Shown one piece after another: positions 15,953-26,409 of a stretch of DNA of 64,000 nt (positions are counted from its first letter, which is position 1; every line of letters begins with the position of its first letter). This stretch comes from Taeniopygia guttata. Taxonomy: Eukaryota > Chordata > Aves > Passeriformes > Estrildidae. The position numbers and the translations under genes were made by a program. The stretch spans positions 12,974,001 through 13,038,000 of the forward strand of contig NC_133030.1 in assembly GCF_048771995.1 (NCBI RefSeq), written 5' to 3'. The notes beneath the pieces were generated by a model, which saw only the letters and a list, made by a program, of their open reading frames with translations, ran no database searches and was not told where the DNA came from.

Positions 15953-17620
15953 GGCGGAGCAGCGGCTGAGGTCCTGGCAGCAGCAGGGGCTGGTGAGGCG
16001 GCAAGAGCGCAGCCCGACCAGAGCCCTCGGGAAAGAAGCTCCGAGCCCACCGCGGGCCCGCGGAGGTATCCGTGGGGTCGGAGAGCTCCTGTCCCCTGTG
16101 GCCGGGGCAGCAGCCGCCCACCCGCTCAGGCCGCCGCCGCCGCCCTCCTGTGTCGGCCCGCAGCGCCCTGGCCCGGTGCGGGCTCGGCGCGGTGCGGGCG
16201 TGTGTGAGCGGAGCAGCCCCGGACAGCGCCCGGTGCCGCAGTGCCCGGCAGCGCGGGGGGATGGGGCAGGGCAGCTCCCGCCGCCGCCGCCGCGGCGAGG
16301 GACCGGGACGTGCTGCCCGTGGGGAATCGCTGCGGTGCCGCCGGGTGGGGAGCAGCGGCAGTTCCCGCTGCTCCGTCTGCTCCGGGGGGAGCCCGGGACG
16401 AGAGTCCGGGAAGTTCGGGTCGTTCGCGTAAGGAAGGGTCGGGGAAAGCGGGATCCCGGCCAGGTGAGGGACCCCCTGACAGTGACAGCGGGATACGGGG
16501 ATCAGGAGGAAGAGAGACTTTAGTGTGGATTTTTTTTGTGCTTGCAATGTGAGGGGGTCAAGGCTCTTTTATATTTCCTGGGACAGCCTTGGGAGGAAGC
16601 ACTTGAGTTCGTTTCTGTATTCCTGCGGTAGCAGGCAGTGGGTTTAGGGAGGGAGAGAAAAGCGACTGTGCCATGGGAAAGCTGGGCTGAAAGGGGTGAG
16701 GGAACGTGAGGTGTGGATGTCGGAGCGGGTGTTCCGGGCAGCTCCGGGGCCAGCGTGAGTGAGAGGAGCCGCAGCTGGAAGGGGCGTCGGTGCCCGCGGT
16801 GCGAGTGGATCCGTGCGTGGGGAAAGCGGCGGCAGGGAGTGCGGTGCAGGGTGAGAGCGGGCAGTTCTCTGCGGAGCGCGGCTGCCGAGCCGCAGGGGCC
16901 GGAGCGGCGGGGCAGGGGCGGCGGAGCGGCGGCGTTATCGGCGGCAGCGCCGGCGTCGGGAGGCGCGTGCGGTCGCCGGCGCCGCCGGGAGCCGCCGCGG
17001 GGTGACCGCCTCCTTCCTGCCCTGGCGGCGAGGCGAGCGCGGGGCCGCAGCCGCGGCAGCAGCGCCATGTGCCAGCGCCGCCGCGAGGGACCGGGGAGCT
17101 GGCACCTGGCAGCGCCGCGCGGGGCCGGGGGCTGCTGCCACCCCCCGCGGGGGCTGCGAGCTGCCGGGAGGGGAGCGCCCCGAGCGTGGGGCCTTTGAAC
17201 TTCGCAGGTGCCCGAGCTAGATGTGGTCCCGCGGAAGGTGTCGGTAGGATGTGGGCTGAAGGCTGTCGTCGCCGCCAGGATGGCTCTTGTCGGGCTCCAG
17301 CAGCACCGTTGGAGGCCCGGGGGATGGAGGCAGGGCCCCCGCGGGGCAGGTGCAGTGGGGGGGCTGTCTCCCCCCGGGGACATCCGGGTGGCAGCCCACT
17401 GTGGCGAACCGTGTGACGCCAGAAGCGCAGGCGAGGCTCATATTTGGGCACGGAGCAGGTTATTGGAGGCCGCGGCCCCGCAGCCGGGAGATGAGGCGCC
17501 TGATAAAGGCTGCCCCGGTGCTGCTGCCTGCGTTGGCTCGGGCGCAGGCCTGAGGGAGCTGCCCCGGCTGCGCCGGCTCGGGGCCGGTGCCGTGGGGCCG
17601 GTGCCGTGGGGCCGGTGGCC
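15953..17620 (+). promoter_or_regulatory. CpG-rich region upstream of SRCR gene C
   Basis: Near-identical copy of 5246-6927, running from the duplication junction to the start codon of gene C. It has the same GC-run and open-frame artefacts. Likely promoter; no individual site could be fixed. Confidence 0.4.
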
Positions 17621-20600
17621 ATGGGGCCGGTGGCGGCGCTGGGGCTGCTGCTGTGCGTGCGGCTGTGTGCGGGTGAGTGGCGGCGGGCGGGAGCGGGGCC
17701 CGCGGCGGTGGCGGGCCCGGCTCAGCAGCCCCCGTGCCGCAGGCTCCGGGCAGCTGCGTCTGGTGGGCGGCGGCGGGCGCTGTGCCGGGCGCGTGGAGGT
17801 GGAGCACGGCGGTGAGTGGGGCTCCGTGTGCGTCTTCGACTTCGACTGGGAACCTCGCATAGGCGAGGTGGTGTGCCGGCTGCTGGGCTGTGGCCGGGTG
17901 GCCAGGGCGTCCCCGTACGCCCCGTTCGGGCAGGGCACCGGGCGGATCTGGCTGCAGCCCTCCTTCTGCCGAGGAGGTGAGAATGCGCTGGAGGAGTGTC
18001 CACACTTGGGATGGGGACGGCACTTCTGCGGCCACGACCGGGATGTGGGGGTGACCTGCACAGGTGAGGGGCCACGCTGGCCGTGCAGGGACCGGCACGT
18101 TGTGCTGGAGCATCCTGGGCAGGTCTGAGCCGTGCCGGTGCCCCTGTGCAGATGCCGTGGAGCTGAGGCTGGTGGGCGGCAGCAGTCCCTGTGCCGGGAG
18201 GGTGGAGGTGAAGCTGCAGGGACAGTGGGGCTCGGTGGGAGACGACGTCTGGGACATGGAGGACGCCGAGGTGGTTTGCCGGCAGCTGGGCTGTGGCTCG
18301 GCTTCTGGTGCCTACTCTGCCCATGACACGTTCGGTGAAGGGAATGGGCTCATCAGCCTGGTCAGGGCGGACTGCGGTGGGTACGAGGCCATGCTCTGCG
18401 ACTGTGAGATCCGTGGCTGGGGACCCTATAAATCCTTAAGCCATTACTGGGACACAGCTGTTGTCTGCCAAGGTAGGAGCTGGGCTTATGGGGGCACGGG
18501 GCACTGCCTGCGCATCCCTTGACACTGGTCCTGCAGGATTCTCCCGGCTAGTCGGAGGTGATGGAGCCTGTGCCGGGCGTCTGGAGGTGCGTCAGGGCCG
18601 GGCCTGGGTCGGTGTCTGTGAGGATCAGGTGGACATGAAGGCGGCCCAGGTGGTGTGCAGGGAGCTGGGCTGCGGTGAGGCGCTCGCCATCCCTGGCAGC
18701 GCTCGATTTGGGAGAGGATCAGGGTCATTCTGGGACGGTGGCTTCCAGTGCAATGGCACCGAGTCCCTGCTCAGTGCGTGTGCCCGGCGTCTGCCCCTCA
18801 GCCAGGCCTGCGCCGGCCCTGCCAGCGTCATCTGCTCCGGTAAGTGCTGGGGACGGCGGGAGCTGTTGGGGTCCCTGCGGCATGGCCCCCCTGACCGCCG
18901 TTCGTGCCGCAGCCTACACGGGCTTCCGGCTGGGGAACAGCAGCTCGGGATGCTCCGGGCGAGTGGAGGTGGCAGTGAGGGGGACGTGGGGATCCGTGTG
19001 CGCCAGCGAGTGGGACCTGGCCGATGCGCACGTCCTGTGCCGCCACCTGGGCTGCGGCCGCGCCTCCAGCGTGCCCCCGGGAGGCTCCTTTGGCAGCGGG
19101 GAGGGGACACTGCGGCCGGACGCCTTCGGCTGCCACGGGAGCGAGCGGCACCCGGGCGAGTGCCCCGTGGCCGTGCTGGGGAAGCCGCCCTGTGTGCCCG
19201 GAAACGCCGCCGCCGTCAACTGCTCAGGTGTGCAAGGCGGTTCTGAGAGGAGCCTTAAGGGCTTTTGGGAGCCTGCTAAGAATTGGCAGCAGTGGATGCC
19301 GGATATATTTTGGACTGAAGTTCCATCTGAGGCAGGTGCTACAGCTCCGTGGCTCTGCTGCTGAATTTGCAGGTGCTGGCTTTGTCACGACCCTGCGGCT
19401 GGTGGGTGGTCAGAGCTTGTGTGATGGGCGGCTGGAGGAGGCCATAAGCAGCCCAGCCTGGCACCGTGTGCCGCTGGAGCAGTGGAAGTCATGGGATGTC
19501 AACGCGGTATGTTCCGTGCTGGGCTGTGGCCAAGCCAGGGATGTTTACTCTGCCTTGGGTACGGCTGCTGCATTGAGCAGCAGCCCCAGCCAGGTGGACA
19601 TCAGGACTGAAGAGATGGACGGCGTTTTGGACGTGGGCTCTGCACTGACCGGCAGCCCTGAGGAGATGGATGACCAGCTGGAGGAGAGGGGCCATGTCTC
19701 AGGGATGGGCCCTGCGCTGAACAGCAGCGTGGAGGAGATGGCCATCACCTGCTCAGGTGGGTGTCCCGAGAAGGGCCAGAGGTGCGGGTGCCCCAAGCAG
19801 CCCCCCCAGCCCATTCCTTCCCTGCCCACAGGCAGCCGGCAGGTGAGGCTGGCGGGGAGCTCGGGGCGCTGTGCCGGGCGCGTGGAGGTCTATTCCGGGG
19901 GCAGCTGGAGCTCCGTCTGCCAGGAAGGCTGGGAGCTGCAGGACGCCGCCGTTGTCTGCCGGGAGCTGGGCTGTGGCACGGCACTGGAGGCCCCGAGCTG
20001 GGCGCGCTTCGGTGCCGGCACGGGGCCGCTGTGGCCGTACGTGCCCGACTGCTCCGGCTCCGAGGAGTCTCTCTGGGAATGCGGGCGCACGGAACGGCGC
20101 GAGTGCGGGCGTGGTGGCGGGGCAGGGGCCGTCTGCTCAGGTCGGTGCCGGGCACCCCAAGGTCAGGGCCCGGCAGAGGCCCCGGGGGGTTCCCGGCCGT
20201 GCCGTGACCCCCCCGCACCCCTTGCAGAGCAGCTCTCGGTGCGGCTGGCAGGAGGCCCTGGGCGCTGCCGGGGGTACCTGGAGGTGTCCTACAACGGCAC
20301 CTGGGGCCGTGTCTGCGCTACCGGCACCAGCACCGACACCGGCACCGCCGTCTGCCGCCAGCTGGGCTGTGGGCACCGGGGCTGGCTCTCAGCTGTCCCC
20401 ACCCAGCAGCCGTCCCTGGCGTGGCTGGCCTGGGTGGGCTGTGAGGACGGGGCCCGCTCGCTCTGGGGGTGCCCCTCGGCCCCCTGGCACCTGCAGAGCT
20501 GTGGCACCGGCGGCTACGCCCAAGTGGAGTGTGAGGAGGACGGCGATGGCACCTCTGAGGGACGCACTACCCCATATCCGGAGGGTGCCACCAGCACAGG

Positions 20601-22040
20601 TAGCTCTGCCCGTGCCTGCATCCCCCAACGCAGGCTGGCTGGGATCCCCCTCCCCTCACTGCCTGCCTGTGTCCCCACAGGTGTCCCCAGCAGATCGCCC
20701 TCAGCAGTGGCCGTGGGGACTGTGCCTGTGCCCACTGTGCTGTGCGTGGTGCTGGGGACGCTGCTGTGCCTGTCCCTGGGTGCCCTGGCCCTGCTGCTGT
20801 GCCGTGCCCGTGCCCGGCGCCGAGGTGTGTCCCGGTGGATGGGGGTGGGGACAGATCCGGTCTGGGGGCCTAGAGGCTCCTGTCCTGTGGAACAGCTCTG
20901 AAGGTGGCCGGGGTGATCCCGGTGCCACCCACAGGGCCCAGGGCCCCAGGTAAGTGCTGCATCTGGTTCCAGGCCCTGGCAGAGCTGCAGATGCCATCTC
21001 CAACGCTGTCTACGAGGAGCTGGATTACAAAGCCGTGCCAGAGTACCAGGAGGTGCCCACTCCCCCAGGTGGGTGCCGCCCTTGTGCCCCGGCTGTGCTC
21101 GGAGTGAAGGCTCTGCCTGACAGCCCCACGGCACCTCCGGGTCCTGGTGGCCCTGCTGTGGTTCCTGGCCATGGGCTGTGGGTGCCCCTGGGTGCCACAG
21201 CGGCCCCGCTCTGTAGCGTGAGGTTCTGTCACCTGCAGAGCCGCTTGTGGCCACCCCCAAGTCCCTGTTTGTCCCCTGCAGGTTCCCTGTCGGAGGGACG
21301 GGTGAAGAAGCTGCCGTATTACACCGGGGACAGCGTGGAGGGGAGTGACACCGAGGCAGCCCCAGGTAGGGCCACAGGGCAGGAGCCCAGCAGGGAGAGC
21401 TGGGGACAGGGGGCACACCCCGGTTGGGGGGCTGAGGGGACAAATCCTTCCCCCCTTGTTAGTGTGCAGAGAGACATCGCCTTTCCCTGTGGGTCCACAG
21501 GGCCTCCAGCAGCTGCCCAGTGGAAAGGCTGGCGGGTGTGGCACAGCCAGAGCCCTGCCAGGGACACTGGTCACTGCCATGGACCCCTCTGATTTTCCCA
21601 GATCCCCCTGACCGGCCCGAGCAAGGAACCCCGGAGGGCTACGACGATGTCCTGGATGTGCCACAGGAGGCCCCTGCTCCCAGCACTGGGGACATCTCTG
21701 AGGGAGTGGCACGGCAGAAGTCGATCTGTGTCCTCCCCACAGGTGAGAGGGCTCACAGCTGCCCTGTCCCCTTTGCAGAGCCACTCCAGGGCAGGGTTTG
21801 TGTGTGGGGGCAGGCAGGGCCCCAGCACAGATCCATGGGTGCCGTGGTCTGACCCCCGGTGGGGTCCGTCAGGGGGCACACGTTGCTGCCTGCCCCTCAG
21901 GCACCTTTCCGTGCTGTCCCCAAGGTGGGATCTGCTCCCCTCCATGTCCCCCAGGAGCAACAACAGACTTCTCAGATCCGAGCCCAGGGAACACGGACTA
22001 TGACGATGTGAGCGGCAGCGCCCCGGCGACACTGCCATGA
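17621..22040 (+). CDS. SRCR receptor gene C (WC1/CD163/SCART-like), complete
   Basis: Paralogue of gene B with identical architecture, all exons shifted by 10693 bases. Signal exon 17621-17672; SRCR exons 17743-18063, 18152-18472, 18537-18839, 18913-19227, 19373-19756, 19832-20140, 20228-20599; transmembrane exon 20681-20824; tail exons 20935-20949, about 20973-21068, 21282-21365, 21602-21742, possible microexon 21901-21924, and 21955-22040. By eye it differs from gene B at about 10 residues in SRCR1, 22 in SRCR2, none to a few in SRCR3-6 and about 7 in SRCR7. The tail keeps YEELDYKAVPEYQEV; the last exon reads DYDDVSGS instead of DYDDVGSS. Poly(A) signal ATTAAA at 22219-22224. Role as for gene B: probable leukocyte surface receptor with unknown ligand. 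Confidence 0.87.
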
Positions 22041-22218
22041 GGATGTCCTGGCCATGCCACAGCCCTGGGGACACGTGTGTGGCAGTGCGGTGGGGCCCTG
22101 TGCCCAGGGAGGTCTGGCCCTGCCCATGGAAGTCATCCCTCGCTGTGCAGCGCTGCAGGAAAGCAGCTCCTGTGTAGGGATTTCCTTTGATTTCAGTTTA
22201 AATTTCCCATTTTTCCGT

Positions 22219-22224
22219 ATTAAA
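22219..22224 (+). terminator. Poly(A) signal (ATTAAA) of SRCR gene C
   Basis: Lies 179 bases past the gene C stop. The convergent NLR gene has its own signal (minus AATAAA, 22406-22411) only about 180 bases further, so the two transcripts meet tail to tail. Confidence 0.5.
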
Positions 22225-22405
22225 AGCCAAACTGGTCAGAAACTCACTCCCAGGCCTGGAAGCTCATTCTGGGGCTGGCATTTCCATCCCATGTACGCTT
22301 TTGGTTGGCGATGTGAGACAGGAACTGGAAGCAGAAACACATCCCTGGGGATGGTGGGCTGTGGGGGGAGGGCTGAGGAGGATTGCTGGGCTTGTCTGCA
22401 GGGCC

Positions 22406-22411
22406 TTTATT
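22406..22411 (-). terminator. Poly(A) signal (AATAAA) of the NLR gene
   Basis: TTTATT on plus, i.e. AATAAA on minus, 190 bases past the NLR stop codon at 22601-22603. The same signal is kept in the dead copies near 1582 and 12289. Confidence 0.6.
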
Positions 22412-22600
22412 TATCGCTGCCAAATGCACAGAAGCGATGCCAGCAACAGCAAGGGGAAAAGGGAGAGGGCAGGAGCCGGAGCCCACCCCGCAGGTGCCGC
22501 AGGATCTCCTCCCCGTGCCCCGCGGGTGGGGCAGGCTCAGCCCCACTCTCAGCGCCGAGAGCTGGGCTGGGAAGGGCTCTGGTTGTTGGAAGGACTTTTC

Positions 22601-25600
22601 CTAAAGGAGGGGAGGTCTCCTGAAGGAGGGGAGCGCCTTCCTGCCCCCCGGCAGCAGCCCGCGGTTGCAGGGCAGCCGGGCCATGGCCCCTGGCTGCGGC
22701 ACGTCGTGCTCCAGGAGGCTCCCGATCTTCAGGGCGGGCTGCAGAGCCCGGAGGGCGTCCAGTTCCTGCAGCAGGGCCTGGCTGAAGCCGTCCGTGCTCA
22801 GCCTGGGCGTGGAGGAGGCAGGAGAAGAGGAGAAGGTGCTGGAGCTTGTGGGGAGGGAGGTGCTGACCCAGCACCTGACCCTGGATGCCGCTGCGGCCCT
22901 GCCTGTCCCGCAGCCTGCGCTGCCCGGCTCGGGAATGGCGGGCACGGAAGGGAAGGTGGCAGGGCCCTCACTCACCCCAGGCTCCGCAGCGGGCAGGCGG
23001 GATGCCGGAGCTGCTGGCAGAGCTGCAGGACGCCGTGGGCTCCCAACTCGTTGTCACTCAGGTCCAGGCAGGTGAGACGGGGCCCGTGCAGCAGCCGCGC
23101 AGCCAGGGCTGGGCAGGAGGCGCCCGCCAGCCGGCAGCTGCCCAGCCTGTGGGAGCGAGGGAAACAGGGAAGGAGGGCTTTGACCTCTGCTCCCTCGGCT
23201 GCTGCAGGTGGGAAGTAGAAAGCTCTGGACAGGTAGGAAAGAGCATTGGCCCATCCTGCAGCCCCTTTACCGCAGTATCTGTAGTGGGCAGGCGCAGTGC
23301 TGGAGCCCCTCACACAGCAGCTCCACGCCGGTATCGCGCAGGTCCTCGCTGAAGGACAAATCCAGCTCCTCCAGGCAGGTGTTAGTACCCAGCACAGCAG
23401 CAAGGTCCTCACAGCTGGCACTGGTGATGCGGGTATACCGCAGCCTGATGGGAATCCCCGGGAAAACCCTCAGAGACTCCTCAGTGCCTTCACTGCCATC
23501 CCACCATGGTGACAGTCTCCACCCTTGTGCCACAACCTTGGCGCTCCTTGCCTTGGAAGTGTGTGACACAGTCACGATGCCACCCCAGGGGGACCCTTTG
23601 GCGTGCCTCCCAAGCTCTCAGGTCTGAGATGCCTGAGAGATTCTGGAGGTGCTCACCTCAGGATGCGCAGGCGGCTGCCCGCAGTCCGCAGCCCCTCACA
23701 GAGGAGGCGCACACCACTGTCACCCAGAGAGCTGTCAGCCACCTCCAGGTGGGCCAGTCCCGGGTGCTCCGCCAGCAGCGCTGCCAGCTCCGCACAGCAG
23801 CTTTCGGACAGCTGGCACCACTGCAGCCTGCGGGAGAGCACGGAGAACGGGGGTCAACACACCTCACCTGTCCTGGCTGCTCAACTGCCCACCAAACCTG
23901 AGGGACAACACCCACCCTCAGGTACAGAGGGTCTGACCTCTTACTGGCTGCTTGCCATTGTGCCTGGGGAGCAGCAGGGCAGCACCAATCCTCTCGCCCA
24001 CTGCACTATGGTTCAGGTGTGCCCACCCACAGCCCGGATCCCAGCCCCGGTTTGGGCTCTGTGTGCGTCTCTCACCGGAGCACCTGCAGGGCGCTGTCCC
24101 GGTGCCGCAGAGCCCGGCAGAGCAGGTGGATGGGGCAGGGCATCTCCTCCTTCCGCTGCACGACGAGGGCACCAGGATGTCCTCCGGCTCCTGAGACTCC
24201 AGAGCTGCAGGGTGACAGAGCCGCAGGGCACGCGCAGCCCTCAGTGGTGATGGCAGCTCCCGGTTCTGACACCAGCACACAACCTCCCTGCCCCGAGCAG
24301 AGCCTCCAGCTCCTCCACAGAGACCTTTGTGGCTTTGGAGGTGGGAAGGACCTTGAGCATTGCTGCTGGAGCCACCGGGGGAGATGTAAGGTAAGTCATG
24401 GTGTGCACTTAACATTCCAGCACCAGGGATCTCCCTTTGAGGGGGAGAAGGGTGACACGGGAAGCCAGAGTGACAGCTGGGCACAGACGGGCCTGGCTAG
24501 GTCGAGCCAAGAACTCCACCACCATCAATCCCACAGTGGGCAGTGGATGGAGAAGCCCATGTGTTCCTTATTCTCCCTAGGAATAAGTAAATTCTCCACT
24601 GAGGAACCAAACACCCAGCGAAAGGCCAAGCTGGTGTTCGGTGGGGAGGAGATGAATCATCCTTTGGGGTAGAGAAAGAAATTTTTTGCAGCTCTGGGTC
24701 ATTAAGCAAGGAGGACCAGGACTTACCAAGGCACTGATGCATCCAGCTCTGCCTCAGGATCCTGCCAGTGGAAGAAGCATCCCTGGAGAGTGATGGAGCC
24801 CAGCCCAGCCCAGTGCTGGATGCAGAAGGAAAGAGCCATCTGGTCGTACAGGGTCAGCTTGGTGTCGTGCAAGTCCAGGTCAGTGAAGTGACCCAATGCA
24901 CTTTCTGCAAAGCTCTTCTCGTTCATCTCAAACAAGAAGTGGAAAGTGTCCATCTCTGAAATCTTCAGTGCTTGGCTAGGGTGGGAGAGGCCTCTGTGCC
25001 TCCCCTGAAGCCACTCCAGCAGCTCTTCCCTGGCTCGTGGTGAAATTCTGCACCCAAAGGTTTTGTCCATGTACTCCATGGATTTCTGGCTGACCAGACC
25101 AAAGAGGAATAGCACTGTTACGTTCAAATCCTTTCTGGACTTGTAGCTTTCTAACAATTTATTTACATCCTTCTCAAGCCTCCCCGAGCTGCTGACTGTT
25201 TCCCCATCATCCTCCAGAACATAAAACAGTGCTGCAAAAAACTCCTGGAGGTGCAGGTGGGTGAAGGCATAGACACTCCCATTGTCTTCTCCTTTTCTTG
25301 GGATCCTTTCATTGAGGAAGTAGGGGAGAAGACCTGGCTGGTCCAAGCCATAGTCCTTGATTTCCTTTTCCTCAAAGAGCACCTTGTGCTTCCAGATACC
25401 CTCAGCAGCCAAGGAGCAAAGCTGGAGTAGGAACTGCTGGAGGACCTGTGGGTTGTCTCTGCCCCTGTGCTTCAGTAACTGGGAGAGGTAGAACATTGTC
25501 ATCCCTGTAGTGGCTTTGGAGCACTCAAGGAGGTTTTTCTTCCCACAAAGCTCTTGTTCAAGGATGGTGCAGATGGTCCAGCTCATGATAGGGATGACAC

Positions 25601-26409
25601 ACAAGCTATAGAGGATCTCATTGCCTCTGACAAACCTGAAGGCCACATCTGCTTTTCTGGGGTTCTCAAAATACTGGTGGAAATACTCCTTCCTCCTGGC
25701 TGCTGAAAATCCCAGTATCTCCATGTAATGCTCACCCTTCAGGCACTGCCTCAGGCTTCCAAGAGCCATTGGCCTCATGGTGATGAGCAAAGAGGCTTTG
25801 GGGAGCACAGTCTTCTTCAACAAGCTCATGAGGGTGAGCTCCAGTGGCTTCACCTCTCTGGGATCAGAGCTCAGCTCAGCTTCGGGCTGAACCAAGGAAA
25901 ACCCCAGGGCCTCGAAGCCATCAAAAATGAACAGGATCTTCTTCTGGTCATCCAGGATCTTCCCAGCCGGCACTTGCAGAGCAGGACAGCATTGTGAAAC
26001 CAGGTCTGCCACGCTGGCTTCCATGGGAAGGGTGATGGCTTTGCAGTCAATGCAGAAGACAAAGTCAAACTGTGTGTGGAGTGTCCCTTCTCCCCACTCC
26101 ACCATCACCTTCCTGACCATCGTTGTCTTCCCCATCCCTGGGGCTCCCACCAGCACCACGACCTGCGGGGTTTGCCCGTCCCCGCCGGGTTCAAACAGCG
26201 CGGTGGTGGCGGCGACTGCTCCGCTGCCGGCGCTGGCACATCCCTGGCCGGTTCCCACGGCTCCATCCTTGGCTCCGTGCTTGCCCCGAGGCTCCCTGGT
26301 GATGGTCAGTGGGGTGAAGCGGCTGTGGAAGGATGGGCTCTCCCTGGGACAGGCGCCCAGCTCCCTGTCCTGGCGGGACTCCCAGCCCATGTGCTCTCTG
26401 CTGTCCCAC
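22601..26409 (-). CDS. NLRP-type NACHT-LRR receptor (5' exon(s) not found)
   Basis: Cytosolic innate immune sensor of the NLR family. The NACHT exon is 24727-26409 (frame open to 26486): FISNA-like stretch (FHSRFTPLTI), Walker A GAPGMGKTT, Walker B ILFIFDGFE, and the NLRP-typical FTHLHLQEFFAALFYVL. LRR exons on minus: 24076-24204 (129 nt), 23657-23827 (171), 23271-23444 (174), 22976-23146 (171, CLDLSDNELG). The terminal exon is 22802-22601, ending in a helix-like ELDALRALQPALKIG and stop TAG. Phases agree at every junction, giving about 842 codons. No pyrin or other N-terminal domain is visible upstream. NLRP3/NLRP6/NLRP12-like by motifs; human NLRP6 is also on 11p15.5, which fits the neighbourhood but does not prove orthology. 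Convergent with SRCR gene C. Confidence 0.85.
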
